From: Amnibacterium flavum
Lineage (GTDB): Bacteria > Actinomycetota > Actinomycetes > Actinomycetales > Microbacteriaceae
Assembly (NCBI RefSeq): GCF_003097495.1
Contig: NZ_QEOP01000002.1
Location: forward strand, 744,001 to 808,000
Length of the DNA: 64,000 nt
Direction: 5' to 3'
Shown in pieces: positions 29,663-36,960 of this stretch; within the stretch, counting starts at the first letter, position 1; every line of letters begins with the position of its first letter. The position numbers and the translations under genes were made by a program. A model generated the notes under the pieces. It was not told the origin of the DNA. It worked only from the letters and a program-made list of their open reading frames with translations, and searched no databases.

Positions 29663-29863
29663 ATGGACGACGTGGAATTCGAGAAGAACCGCCGCGATCA
29701 GCTGACGTCGGCGCCCGGCGACAAATGGGACGACGAAGCGGCGGCGGAGTCGATCGCCCCGCGCATCGAGGTCACGGAGACCGAGTCGGGGGCGAAGCGC
29801 ATCGATGTCGCCGACACCGCGGCCGTGCGCCCCGGTGCGGGCGACGCGGCCGACGAGGTCTGA
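29663..29863 (+). CDS. Small acidic hypothetical protein
   Basis: A 66-residue, hydrophilic, acidic protein that I do not recognise. It begins MDDVEFEKNRRDQLTSAPGD and ends DAADEV, with no cysteines, membrane helix or signal peptide; it looks largely disordered. Support for coding comes from a -10 hexamer (TAGCCT) placed exactly 6 nt before the ATG, as for many leaderless genes here, and from high third-position GC in this frame. It lies between the second amt gene and the convergent MFS transporter. A regulator of the transporter is conceivable but there is no sequence evidence. Confidence 0.6.
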   Translation: MDDVEFEKNRRDQLTSAPGDKWDDEAAAESIAPRIEVTETESGAKRIDVADTAAVRPGAGDAADEV

Positions 29864-29884
29864 TCGGGTCTCCCGACACGGATC

Positions 29885-29906
29885 AAAGAGACCGGCGGTC
29901 TTTCTG
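29885..29906. terminator. Weak hairpin between convergent genes
   Basis: AAAGAGACC-GGC-GGTCTTTCT gives a short imperfect stem with A and T flanks, 21 nt after the small protein stop and before the convergent MFS gene end. It may work in both directions. Confidence 0.35.
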
Positions 29907-29961
29907 CTGCTTCTCGGTCCAATCCGGCTGATCTGACACCCGATCTCCTCGATTCGTGCCG

Positions 29962-31176
29962 TCAGCCGGCTGAGATCGACTCGCGTGCGGGGCGCGCCGG
30001 TCGCGTACGGCGCCAGACGAGGAAGCTGGCGACGGACCCGATCACCGCGAGCAGGACGATCCAGCTGGTGATCGCCGCGGGCAGCGAGATGTCGGCGATC
30101 GCCCCGAGCGCCAGGGCGAGCACGCCCTGCACCGCGTATCCGGTGGCGTAGAGGCGCGACATCGTCACCGCTTTGGCTTCGGGAGGAGTCTCGGCAACGA
30201 CCACGCCCAGCGCGGTCGACAGGAACGCGGCGAACGCGGCCCCCGCGAGCAGTGAACTGACGGAGAAGAGCAGCAGGTCCCGTTGGGTGGACGCGATCAG
30301 CAGGACGCCCAGTGAGACGACCGCGGCGACGGTGCCGAGCACCGCGAGGCGGTGGACGGGGAAGTGGCCGAGAGTCAACCCGCCCGCGCCGATCGCGAGC
30401 GAGAAGAGCGCGATGACGGCTCCTGCGAGGAACGCGTCGTCGGTGCCGAGCAGGTCGCGCGCGATATCGGCCCCGAGCGACAGCACGAGGGCGCCCATTG
30501 CGTAAGCGGCGATCAGAGCGGAAGCACCGGTGGCGATGGCCTTGCGGGGCAGCCGCGGCCGTGACGAGGCACTGTCCGCCTTGCGCACGCGAGCCTCGGG
30601 GTGATCGGGCAGGCGCAGCACCAGGAAGGCGATCCCGATCGCGAGCGCGAAGCCGAGCCAGAACGTCAGGTGCAGGGGGAGCGGCGCGTACTCGATGAGG
30701 GCGCCCGCGATGAGGGAGGCGATCACGAGTCCCGTCGCCGTCGCCAGGATCGTCACCCGGGACACCCGCGCCGCACGACGCTGCGGCTCGAACTCGACCA
30801 GGGCGGCCGTCGCCGCGCTCAGTGCCGTCGCGGTGCCGATCGCCTGGAACAGGCGACCCACGTAGAGGAACGGGAGCGCGGGGGCGAGAGCGAACACGAG
30901 GGACCCGACGGCCAACGAGCTCAGACCGATGAGCATGGTGCGCCGCCGGCCGAGCCGGTCCGACAGGCCGCCCAGGATCAGCATGAGGAACGCGACCGTG
31001 AACGGGTACGCGGCGAAGACCGTCTCGATCTCCTCAGGGTCGAGATGCCACTGCTCGAGGTACAGCGGGAACACCATCGACGGAGAGGCGCTGCCCCACA
31101 GGCAGATGGCGACGACCGAGGCGGACACCCAGAAGGCGGCCGATCCGCTCAACGGCCGAGCAGACGAGCGAACCAT
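29962..31176 (-). CDS. MFS transporter
   Basis: A 404-residue major facilitator superfamily transporter with 12 predicted helices in two halves separated by a polar central loop (EARVRKADSASSRPRLPRKA, about residues 205-225). The loop 2-3 motif GGLSDRLGRRRTMLIG matches the MFS motif A (GxxxDxxGRR). The pattern resembles drug/proton antiporters of the DHA type, but substrate is unknown. ATG 31176 has a GGTGGGG site 5-6 nt upstream; the open frame continues further upstream into the tRNA gene and is not coding there. It lies 100 bp downstream of tRNA-Val(CAC) on the same strand and could receive read-through. Confidence 0.92.
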   Translation of the reverse strand: MVRSSARPLSGSAAFWVSASVVAICLWGSASPSMVFPLYLEQWHLDPEEIETVFAAYPFTVAFLMLILGGLSDRLGRRRTMLIGLSSLAVGSLVFALAPALPFLYVGRLFQAIGTATALSAATAALVEFEPQRRAARVSRVTILATATGLVIASLIAGALIEYAPLPLHLTFWLGFALAIGIAFLVLRLPDHPEARVRKADSASSRPRLPRKAIATGASALIAAYAMGALVLSLGADIARDLLGTDDAFLAGAVIALFSLAIGAGGLTLGHFPVHRLAVLGTVAAVVSLGVLLIASTQRDLLLFSVSSLLAGAAFAAFLSTALGVVVAETPPEAKAVTMSRLYATGYAVQGVLALALGAIADISLPAAITSWIVLLAVIGSVASFLVWRRTRPARPARESISAG

Positions 31177-31276
31177 GGAAACCCCACCCACCAGACTCCG
31201 CGGCGCAAGCCTCAGCGGACTCAGCCTCCGAAACCCCGGAATCAACGAAGGCGGAACAACTGCACAACCAAACGAG

Positions 31277-31349
31277 TGGGCGATACCGGACTCGAACCGA
31301 TGACCTCTTCCGTGTGAAGGAAGCGCGCTACCAACTGCGCCAATCGCCC
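31277..31349 (-). tRNA. tRNA-Val (CAC)
   Basis: A 73-nt cloverleaf on the minus strand. The acceptor arm is GGGCGAT/ATCGCCC with A73, and the anticodon stem is CTTCC/GGAAG around the loop TTCACAC, giving anticodon CAC for GTG codons. The T-arm contains GGTTCGAGTCC. The 3' CCA is not encoded. It is highly similar to the tRNA-Val(GAC) about 350 bp away on the other strand. Confidence 0.97.
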
Positions 31350-31416
31350 GCGCGGACACAATCCTGCCACACCGGCGCACCTCGTCCACGCAGACGACAC
31401 TCCGTCGCGCCTCAAG

Positions 31417-31446
31417 TTGGTGATGGCGCGAAGCATCCGTTAGAGT
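31417..31446 (+). promoter_or_regulatory. Promoter of the tRNA-Gly/Cys/Val cluster
   Basis: TTGGTG (31417-31422) and TAGAGT (31441-31446) are separated by 18 bp, a good housekeeping sigma promoter. Transcription would begin about 24 nt before mature tRNA-Gly. Confidence 0.7.
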
Positions 31447-31476
31447 CGGTGGGCGGTCAGAGATGGCCGATGAAAT

Positions 31477-31548
31477 GCGGATGTGGCGCAGTGGTAGCGC
31501 ATCACCTTGCCAAGGTGAGGGTCGCGAGTTCGAATCTCGTCATCCGCT
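31477..31548 (+). tRNA. tRNA-Gly (GCC)
   Basis: A 72-nt cloverleaf. The acceptor arm is GCGGATG/CATCCGC with U73, and the anticodon loop TTGCCAA gives GCC for GGC codons. The T-loop is GTTCGAATC. It is the first of three plus-strand tRNAs read from the promoter at 31417-31446. CCA is not encoded. Confidence 0.98.
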
Positions 31549-31586
31549 CGAGTGAAGTCTCACGGGACACGTGGGGAACCACACAT

Positions 31587-31657
31587 GGTGGCGTGGCCGA
31601 GAGGCTAGGCAGCGGCCTGCAAAGCCGTCCACACGGGTTCGAATCCCGTCGCCACCT
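31587..31657 (+). tRNA. tRNA-Cys (GCA)
   Basis: A 71-nt cloverleaf with acceptor GGTGGCG/CGCCACC and U73, and anticodon loop CTGCAAA giving GCA. It follows tRNA-Gly by 38 nt. Confidence 0.97.
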
Positions 31658-31699
31658 CACTCACCGAGACAGGCAGTGCTGAGAAGCGCAGTCTCAAAC

Positions 31700-31771
31700 G
31701 GGCGATTGGCGCAGCGGTAGCGCGCTTCCCTGACACGGAAGAGGTCACTGGTTCGATCCCAGTATCGCCCA
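31700..31771 (+). tRNA. tRNA-Val (GAC)
   Basis: A 72-nt cloverleaf with acceptor GGGCGAT/ATCGCCC and A73, anticodon loop CTGACAC giving GAC for GTC codons, and T-arm CTGGTTCGATCCCAG. Its last 24 nt (31748-31771) begin a 111-bp tandem repeat that recurs twice downstream. Confidence 0.98.
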
Positions 31772-31775
31772 CTCG

Positions 31776-31802
31776 AAAAGCCCCGCCATGCGGGGCTTTT
31801 TT
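31776..31802 (+). terminator. Intrinsic terminator of the tRNA cluster (repeat unit 1)
   Basis: A GC-rich stem AAAAGCCCCGC/GCGGGGCTTTT with a CAT loop and T6 run starts 4 nt after tRNA-Val. Confidence 0.95.
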
Positions 31803-31886
31803 GTGTCCGCTACGGGGGATCGAGCAGTGACCTCGCGACGGCATGCGCCGCCGTCGCGCTGGTTCGATCCCAGTATCGCCCACTCG

Positions 31887-31913
31887 AAAAGCCCCGCCGT
31901 GCGGGGCTTTTTT
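31887..31913 (+). terminator. Intrinsic terminator (repeat unit 2)
   Basis: Second copy of the tRNA terminator; the loop is CGT instead of CAT. Confidence 0.9.
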
Positions 31914-31997
31914 CGTGTCCGCTACCGGGATGGAGCAGTGACCTCGCGACGGCATGCGCCGCCGTCGCGCTGGTTCGATCCCAGTATCGCCCACTCG

Positions 31998-32024
31998 AAA
32001 AGCCCCGCCATGCGGGGCTTTTTT
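31998..32024 (+). terminator. Intrinsic terminator (repeat unit 3)
   Basis: Third copy, 8 bp from the stop codon of the convergent membrane protein. A-rich on the left and T-rich on the right, it can serve both strands. Confidence 0.9.
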
Positions 32025-32031
32025 CGTGCAG

Positions 32032-32658
32032 CTAAGCGCGCCACCGGTCGGCGCGCAGCGCTGCCGGAACCACCAAGCCCGCGGCCGCCGCGCCGAGGCC
32101 GCCGACAGCCATGTCGAGGATCGAATCGTCGTAACCGACCAGCACCGAGTCGTCGAGCCTGTTCCCGGCCCACTCTCCGATCTCCCACACGGCCGCAAGA
32201 GCGAGACCGACCGTCAGCGTCGCGACGACCAGCACGACTCGCCGCGGGGGCAGATGCAGGCCCGCACGGTCGGCCGCGACGACCGCGAGCAACGCGAGAA
32301 GTCCGTTGAGGGCGAAATGGACCGGGATATCGATCCAGGGCAGCGAGCGGTACAGGTCGAGCACACTGCACCACGCCGCTAGGAGAAGCACCACCTGCGA
32401 CGAGAGATCGAGTGATGCACGGACGCCGAGGAAACGCGGCGCCACCAGACCCAGCAACGTCAGAGCGAGCACGGCCCCGGCGAGGGGTCCCCAGCCGATG
32501 AGGCCGACGACGAACAGCACCACTCCGAGGGCTCTGATCGCATCCGCCGCCCACTCGAGAGGAGTCCCCGGCGGCACCAGAAAAGTCGACACGAGGGAGG
32601 TGTGGCCGGGTCGGAGAGAGCGATCCGTCTCCGACTCGGACGTCTGGGGTGCATTCAT
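32032..32658 (-). CDS. Multi-pass membrane protein (DUF2238/YjdF-like)
   Basis: A 208-residue integral membrane protein with about six hydrophobic helices. After a polar N-terminus of about 30 residues come paired helices (AIRALGVVLFVVGLIGWGP, AVLALTLLGLVAPRFLG). Then follow YRSLPWIDIPVHFALNGLLA with a membrane His, VVLVVATLTVGLALAAVWEIGEW with conserved Glu residues, and DDSILDMAVGGLGAAAAGLVV. The order His...WEIxEW...D-x2-DM is that of the DUF2238/YjdF family, which I assign with moderate confidence. ATG 32658 overlaps the stop of the upstream phosphatase-fold gene by 4 nt, so the two are an operon. Confidence 0.75.
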   Translation of the reverse strand: MNAPQTSESETDRSLRPGHTSLVSTFLVPPGTPLEWAADAIRALGVVLFVVGLIGWGPLAGAVLALTLLGLVAPRFLGVRASLDLSSQVVLLLAAWCSVLDLYRSLPWIDIPVHFALNGLLALLAVVAADRAGLHLPPRRVVLVVATLTVGLALAAVWEIGEWAGNRLDDSVLVGYDDSILDMAVGGLGAAAAGLVVPAALRADRWRA

Positions 32659-33491
32659 GGAATGTCGGCGCTCCCGGTCGTCGGTTCGAGCACGGCGATG
32701 ACGGGTTCATGGTCCGAGGCGGCCTTGCCCTCGAACCGGCGGCCGAGCACGGCCGCCTCCCGGACTCGAAGCGCGGAGCCGACGAATATCCAATCGATCC
32801 GCGCCCCGAGGCGCGGGCGACCATAGTTCGATAGCGTGCGGTAGGCCGGCGAGGTTCGCCGGTCGGCAGCCGACCACGAGTCGCGCAGCGCCCCACCATC
32901 GAGCAGCGCGCGAACAGCAGCGGATCCTCCGCGCGCGTTCAGGTCGCCCATCACGACCACCGATGGCCCGAGCGAGAGTGCCACCTCCCGCAGCCGGTGG
33001 GCGGATGCGAGACGCGACCTGGGAGAGAACGGGTCGAGATGCGTGTTGACGACGGAGAGCTGACCGCCGTTGGTCTGGTCCGCGAATGTCGCCACGGTGG
33101 CGATGCGCGGGAACACATTGCCCCAGCTCCGAGAACCGGGAACATTGGGGTGGTCGGACAGAGCCGTCTGATGCCAGTGCAGGAGCTCGAGGCGGGACGA
33201 GTCGAAGTAGATGGTGCACCGCTCATCCGACCCGTCGGCGTTGCGTCCGTTTCCGATTCGTCGGTAGGTGCTTCCGAGGCCTTCGAGCACGGCGTCGTCC
33301 TGGTCGGGAAGAGCCTCCTGCACGCCCAGGACACTGGGTGCTGCCTCTGCAACCAGCTGCTGCACGAGAGGCGCCCTCCGGCTCCAGCTCTCGAGGCGGG
33401 GTCGGAGGGTCGGCACGTGCTGCCGGCGCAGGTTGAACGACATCACACGGATGCCTCGCCGGCGTGCGTCCGGAGACTCGGAGGTCGGCAT
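32655..33491 (-). CDS. Endonuclease/exonuclease/phosphatase family protein (soluble)
   Basis: A 278-residue EEP-fold metal-dependent phosphodiesterase. Family motifs are VMSFNLRRQ near the N-terminus, GVQEALPDQ with the metal Glu, VVNTHLDPFSPRSR, VVMGDLNARGG and the final SDHEPVIAVL with the catalytic Asp-His. No signal peptide is seen. ATG 33491 lies 6 nt after TAACGT, a leaderless arrangement, and is preferred to the in-frame TTG at 33497. It is coupled to the downstream membrane protein by a 4-nt overlap. Such proteins act on DNA, lipids or phosphoesters; the substrate cannot be read from the sequence. Confidence 0.88.
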   Translation of the reverse strand: MPTSESPDARRRGIRVMSFNLRRQHVPTLRPRLESWSRRAPLVQQLVAEAAPSVLGVQEALPDQDDAVLEGLGSTYRRIGNGRNADGSDERCTIYFDSSRLELLHWHQTALSDHPNVPGSRSWGNVFPRIATVATFADQTNGGQLSVVNTHLDPFSPRSRLASAHRLREVALSLGPSVVVMGDLNARGGSAAVRALLDGGALRDSWSAADRRTSPAYRTLSNYGRPRLGARIDWIFVGSALRVREAAVLGRRFEGKAASDHEPVIAVLEPTTGSADIP

Positions 33492-33497
33492 GCCCAA

Positions 33498-33503
33498 ACG
33501 TTA
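33498..33503 (-). promoter_or_regulatory. Leaderless -10 element of the EEP operon (TAACGT)
   Basis: On the minus strand TAACGT ends 6 nt before the ATG at 33491, with no ribosome site. Confidence 0.65.
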
Positions 33504-33604
33504 ACAAATCGACCTCCCGGGGTCGCTGGATGCCCGCCGCTGCTCACCTCCGGCCTTTCGCAGGCTGCCAGTCGTCGCGTTGGGCGTCCGTGCCGCAGTG
33601 ATGG

Positions 33605-33610
33605 TAGGAA
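33605..33610 (+). promoter_or_regulatory. Leaderless -10 element of the DsrE-like gene (TAGGAA)
   Basis: TAGGAA ends 6 nt before the ATG at 33617. The last base departs from TAnnnT but the spacing matches the other leaderless genes. Confidence 0.5.
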
Positions 33611-33616
33611 CGGTGG

Positions 33617-33976
33617 ATGAGCAAGCCCAAGACTGTTGTGCACGTCTTCCACGACGACGCGGACTCGCTCCGCACGGGGACCCGGGTCGCGCAGCGCGTG
33701 CACGAGGTATCAGGCGAGAACGGGGTCGATATCGAAGTGTTCTGCTTCGGACCCGCGCAGCGTCGACTGATCCGCGCCGAGGACGAGACCTCGCGGATCT
33801 TCAACACGCAGATCGATGAGCTCATCGAAGCCGGCGTCCGCGTCGGGGCATGTGTGAATGCGGCGCGCGCCGACGGGACGGAGGATGCGTTACGGGCGCG
33901 GGGTCTGGTGCTCAGCGTGGCGCGCGACGAATTCGTGAGGTTCACCGTCGAGGGCGCGACGGTCATCACGTTCTGA
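33617..33976 (+). CDS. DsrE family protein
   Basis: A 119-residue single-domain protein of the DsrE/DsrF-like fold, a small alpha/beta protein often linked to sulfur transfer. The N-terminal strand TVVHVFHDDADSLRTGTRVAQ, the central VDIEVFCFGPAQRRLI and the GVRVGACVNAARADG region fit the family. Cys residues occur at FCFGP and GACVNA; the second is the position used in some sulfur-carrier homologues. No partner Dsr genes are nearby. Start chosen at ATG 33617, 6 nt after a -10-like hexamer. Confidence 0.8.
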   Translation: MSKPKTVVHVFHDDADSLRTGTRVAQRVHEVSGENGVDIEVFCFGPAQRRLIRAEDETSRIFNTQIDELIEAGVRVGACVNAARADGTEDALRARGLVLSVARDEFVRFTVEGATVITF

Positions 33977-34158
33977 CCTCGACAGGCGCCGCGAGGCGTC
34001 ATCGATCCGGCAGCGCGGTGGATCGACCGCCGTCACTGCGTGGTCACTGAGCAGGCGTTGAGAGTACTCCGGATGCCGACCAGATCGTGGCTGACGGGTG
34101 CGACGATCGGCTTCTGTGCGGCGCGTGGCGTCGTCACGCCACAAGCGAAGGAGTTCCC

Positions 34159-34428
34159 ATGGCCAAGTCCACTGCGAAGAAGGCGGCGGAGACCGCAGTC
34201 GAGTTCAACCCGATCGGCGCGCTCAGCGATATCGGCTTCACGAGCAACGTCGCCTTCGTCGGCGGCTTCGTCTCGATCATCGCCTCGCTCGTCACCTGGC
34301 TCGCCTCGCGCGGCAAGAAGGACGACAAGGCGCAGTCCGACCGGTGGGGGATCTTCATCGGCCACTGGGCGCCCACGTTCTTCGCCCTCGGCATCGCGCT
34401 GAAGCTCGAGGAGAGCAAGAAGGTCTGA
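34159..34428 (+). CDS. Small membrane protein, hypothetical
   Basis: An 89-residue protein of unknown function. A basic, Ala/Lys-rich N-terminus (MAKSTAKKAAETAVE) is followed by a hydrophobic helix (NVAFVGGFVSIIASLVTWLA, about residues 28-47), a charged loop (SRGKKDDKAQSDR) and a second helix (GIFIGHWAPTFFALGIALKL). It is probably a two-helix inner-membrane protein. AAGGAG lies 6 nt before the ATG, a strong ribosome site that fixes the start. A terminator follows. I see no family beyond actinobacterial conserved hypotheticals. Confidence 0.78.
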   Translation: MAKSTAKKAAETAVEFNPIGALSDIGFTSNVAFVGGFVSIIASLVTWLASRGKKDDKAQSDRWGIFIGHWAPTFFALGIALKLEESKKV

Positions 34429-34440
34429 CTCGGATCACTT

Positions 34441-34475
34441 CGAGAGCCCGGATGCCTGTCGGCACCGGGCTCTCG
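34441..34475. terminator. Bidirectional terminator between convergent genes
   Basis: CGAGAGCCCGG and CCGGGCTCTCG form an 11-bp stem around a 13-nt loop, 12 nt after the small membrane protein gene and directly at the end of the convergent EEP gene. Confidence 0.75.
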
Positions 34476-35537
34476 TCATTCCAAGAAGTCGCCTGAGGGA
34501 CTCAGCACGGCCAGGATCGGTCGGTGATCGCTGCCCGACGTGGACGCACCCGTCAGGACGTCGAAGGACACGACCTCCCAATCCGAACCGACCAGGATGT
34601 GGTCGATCGGCGAAGCCAGCAATTCGGGGACATTGGTCGGCCACGTGCCTCGAGCAGCCGATGACGACTCCGCGGCAGCGTCGCGGCAGCGGCCGACCGT
34701 CCCGCCATCCACACCGAGACCCGCCATGTGGTCGAGCGTCGCATTCAGGTCGCCCGCGATGACGGCGCGCGGATCCGCGCACTGCGCGACCACCCAATCC
34801 AGTCCCGCCGACCAGAGCGGAAAAGCCCAGGGCATCGGCGGGACGGTATGCACGGCGCCGACACGAGGGGCGTCCCTGTTCGTCGGTTCCCATACCGCGC
34901 TGGGCTGCCCCGGCGTCGACCCCGCCGCACCCGCGCGCTGGTAGCCCGCGGACGAGAGCTCACCGACGAAGACGACGGACGTCGGAACCGAACCGGGGAA
35001 ACCCTCGTGGTCCACGGTCTCGTGCTGCGCGGACAGTCCCGAGGCCGTGAGCTCTGCGGCGATGGCTTCGGCCGCTTCGGCGTCAGTCTCCGGCAGCATG
35101 ACGACGTCCGCTTCAACCTCGCGGATCAGGGACGCGATCGCTTCCGCGCCGGGCGCCGCATGTTCGGTGTTCCAGGACAGGACCCTCACGCCGCCGTCCG
35201 CCGGCACCGCTGCGAGCGGCTCGCCCATGCCGCGGGCGGCGATCACGATGCCGTTGAACACCGCGCCGAGCACGAGCACGACAGCGATCGGAACGAGGAT
35301 CGACCGCCGTGCGCGGCTGCGGCTCGCGAGCACGCTCGTGGTGATGGCGGCGAGAACCAAGGCGAGGAGTAGAAGCCCCCGGGAGGAGACGAGATACACG
35401 GGGAGCGGAAATCTCTCCAGGCCGACGCTCTGCGGCCAGACGATCGCTCCGACGACCAGCGCCGCAACCGTGGACACGACGAGCGGCGCGAGCGCGGCCG
35501 CGACACGGGGCCGTCTGGTCTCAGCTGCTCCCGGCAT
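34476..35537 (-). CDS. Membrane-anchored endonuclease/exonuclease/phosphatase family protein
   Basis: A 353-residue protein with three N-terminal hydrophobic helices (about residues 13-35, 48-66 and 78-100) followed by an EEP-fold catalytic domain exposed outside the membrane by prediction. Family motifs are VRVLSWNTEHAAPGAEA, VVMLPETDAEAA with the metal Glu, VIAGDLNATLDHMAG, SPIDHILVG and GSDHRPILAVL. This layout matches the actinobacterial three-helix plus EEP proteins of unknown substrate. ATG 35537 follows TAGAAA by 7 nt, so the transcript is probably leaderless. It ends at a bidirectional terminator shared with the convergent small membrane protein. Confidence 0.88.
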   Translation of the reverse strand: MPGAAETRRPRVAAALAPLVVSTVAALVVGAIVWPQSVGLERFPLPVYLVSSRGLLLLALVLAAITTSVLASRSRARRSILVPIAVVLVLGAVFNGIVIAARGMGEPLAAVPADGGVRVLSWNTEHAAPGAEAIASLIREVEADVVMLPETDAEAAEAIAAELTASGLSAQHETVDHEGFPGSVPTSVVFVGELSSAGYQRAGAAGSTPGQPSAVWEPTNRDAPRVGAVHTVPPMPWAFPLWSAGLDWVVAQCADPRAVIAGDLNATLDHMAGLGVDGGTVGRCRDAAAESSSAARGTWPTNVPELLASPIDHILVGSDWEVVSFDVLTGASTSGSDHRPILAVLSPSGDFLE

Positions 35538-35544
35538 GGCGACG

Positions 35545-35550
35545 TTTCTA
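35545..35550 (-). promoter_or_regulatory. -10 element of the membrane EEP gene (TAGAAA)
   Basis: On the minus strand TAGAAA ends 7 nt before the ATG at 35537, with no ribosome site between. Confidence 0.5.
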
Positions 35551-35596
35551 CCAGTGAACGGCGCCCGGCCACGTCAGCGGCGCGAGCTTCCGGGAC

Positions 35597-35806
35597 CTAT
35601 CGAACCATCCGGGTTCGAGCGATCCGGCCCTCGCGTGGAATCAGGATCCACATCGCGATGTAGACGATGACCTGCGGGCCGGGCAGCAGGCACGACAGGA
35701 CCGCGAGTATGCGGATCACGCCAACGGACCAGCCGAACCGGTTCGCGAGCGCCGCGCAGACGCCGGCGATCATCTTGCCGTGGACCGGTCTCACAAGTGT
35801 GCTCAT
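35597..35806 (-). CDS. PspC domain protein
   Basis: A 69-residue protein made of a single PspC domain. The signature GKMIAGVCAALANRFGWSVGVIRI is followed by one hydrophobic helix (LAVLSCLLPGPQVIVYIAMWILIP) and a basic tail (REGRIARTRMVR). In other bacteria PspC domains occur in phage-shock and envelope-stress regulators; this stand-alone form is common in actinobacteria with no defined role. I start at ATG 35806, which gives the normal family length and lies 6 nt after CAGACT, a likely leaderless promoter; an upstream in-frame ATG would add 12 residues not typical of the family. Confidence 0.88.
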   Translation of the reverse strand: MSTLVRPVHGKMIAGVCAALANRFGWSVGVIRILAVLSCLLPGPQVIVYIAMWILIPREGRIARTRMVR

Positions 35807-35812
35807 GAGTCC

Positions 35813-35818
35813 AGTCTG
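35813..35818 (-). promoter_or_regulatory. Leaderless -10 element of the PspC gene (CAGACT)
   Basis: On the minus strand CAGACT ends 6 nt before the ATG at 35806. The same hexamer and spacing precede the GntR gene at 38866. Confidence 0.5.
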
Positions 35819-36004
35819 AGCCGAAGCGTCTGACCATCCCATACGGATAACCCCCGAGTCGCGACGGGAGGGCGGCGCTGCACGGCTGTTCCCGGATGAG
35901 CGATCCGCTCGGCCGCGGCCGCTGGTGCACCGGCTCTCGTCGTCTTCGTGCGGCCGGCTGCCCAGCCGGGCGCCTACTTCCCACCGGAATGAAGGGCGTG
36001 CGGG

Positions 36005-36748
36005 CTACAGGTGGACGGGCGTCTCGCACAGCATGTGCAGCACGTGCTCGTCGCCGGAACGATCGAAGCGGTGGCCGAGGAGCCACGGGTCGGCACGCTC
36101 CCACAGCATCAGCGCCAGATCTGCGGTCGAGGCTCGCAGTGCGGCCGAGGAGTCCTCACCCGCTGCATCGCGCCGTACGGTCCAGTCCGGTTCGACGAGC
36201 CATGATCGGTCGGAATCCGTCGCCTGCAGCAGCACGCTTCCCTGCAGAGGAGCGATCCCGTTCCGGCGGGCGCGGGCGATGAAGACCTCGTCGAACTCGT
36301 CGATGATCGCCGCGGCGGTGGTCGGTTCGATCTCGGCCGGCATCGGCGGGTCGGGGACCACGGCCGTCCTGATGTCCCACAGATGCTTCGTCGCCTCGTG
36401 CACCATCCGCCGACCCCAGAACGCATTCGTCCCCGGCCCGACGAATGTCCAGCACCTCGAGGTCGGATCCGCCGAGTCGATCTCACGGACGAGCGCCTCG
36501 GCACCCTCGACGAACCATTCGACGCGGTCGCGGCCCGTGGGGCGCTCGTGCCGAGCCTCGTCGACGGTCCGTCCCGTTCGGAGAACCTCGGCGGCCCAGC
36601 GTTGGATTGTGCCGAGATGGTCGACCATCTCGCCAGCTGTCGGCCAGATCCGAGAGGCGATCCGGGCTGTGGGATCGGTTCGTGCGGCCGCCTCGGAGAA
36701 GGCGAGCGATACCCGTTCCAGTTCGGGAGCGTTTTTCATGGAAGTCAT
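36005..36748 (-). CDS. Maleylpyruvate isomerase N-terminal domain protein
   Basis: A 247-residue protein of the DinB-like/maleylpyruvate isomerase family (TIGR03083 type). The N-terminal helix bundle contains the metal-type histidine in TAGEMVDHLGTIQRWAAEVL, and the characteristic RRMVHEATKHLWDI provides further histidines. The C-terminal part (LLQATDSDRSWLVEPDWTV..., ending DRSGDEHVLHMLCETPVHL) matches the usual C-terminal domain. Mycothiol-dependent isomerases or transferases belong here, but most members are uncharacterised. The start is uncertain: ATG 36748 or ATG 36739, neither with a ribosome site. It is divergent from the LigD-type gene. Confidence 0.8.
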   Translation of the reverse strand: MTSMKNAPELERVSLAFSEAAARTDPTARIASRIWPTAGEMVDHLGTIQRWAAEVLRTGRTVDEARHERPTGRDRVEWFVEGAEALVREIDSADPTSRCWTFVGPGTNAFWGRRMVHEATKHLWDIRTAVVPDPPMPAEIEPTTAAAIIDEFDEVFIARARRNGIAPLQGSVLLQATDSDRSWLVEPDWTVRRDAAGEDSSAALRASTADLALMLWERADPWLLGHRFDRSGDEHVLHMLCETPVHL

Positions 36749-36947
36749 CGTGCAACGACGCACTCCGCTGCCGATACAGCGCGAACGACGCCGAGCCCAC
36801 TATGGCGGAATTCCCGCGACGAATGACGCTCGGTTCTCATCCTCGGCGCGCAGCAGCTTCCCGCCAGCTCTGAAGCAGGCAGCACCGTCTTCGGATCCGT
36901 CCGATACGGCCGGGCGCGACGAGCATCGCACGCTCGGGCTCGAATGC

Positions 36948-36953
36948 GATACT
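36948..36953 (+). promoter_or_regulatory. -10 element of the LigD-type polymerase gene (GATACT)
   Basis: GATACT ends 7 nt before the ATG at 36961 and no ribosome site is present, consistent with a leaderless mRNA. Confidence 0.55.
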
Positions 36954-36960
36954 CGCCGCC

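Larger units (their letters stand above)
31748..32033 (+). repeat. 111-bp tandem repeat carrying the tRNA-Val 3' end and terminator
   Basis: Units start at 31748, 31859 and 31970, exactly 111 bp apart. Each has the last 24 nt of tRNA-Val(GAC) (T-arm and 3' acceptor strand), a strong terminator (AGCCCCGC.../...GCGGGGCT with T6), and, in the first two, a spacer. The spacer contains GTGTCCGCTAC, GCAGTGACCT and a hairpin CGCGACGGC/GCCGTCGCG. The third unit is cut off after its terminator. Only the first copy belongs to a full tRNA. The spacers differ by a few bases. The repeated tRNA tail is an attB-like sequence. Confidence 0.95.

Noticed and set aside
29962-31389. Longer form of the MFS transporter starting inside the tRNA-Val gene
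   Set aside because: The extension runs through tRNA-Val(CAC); the ATG at 31176 begins the first MFS helix and has a ribosome site.
31748-32033. CRISPR-like array
   Set aside because: The repeat unit is 111 bp with only 2.6 copies, contains a tRNA end and a terminator, has nearly identical spacers, and no cas genes are nearby.
31605-32198. Frame encoding a repeated peptide (VGDTGIEPARRRRMPSRGHCSIP) across the tRNA tail repeats
   Set aside because: It is the translation of the tRNA-Val tail, terminator and 111-bp repeats. Such peptides are known database artefacts of translated tRNA regions.
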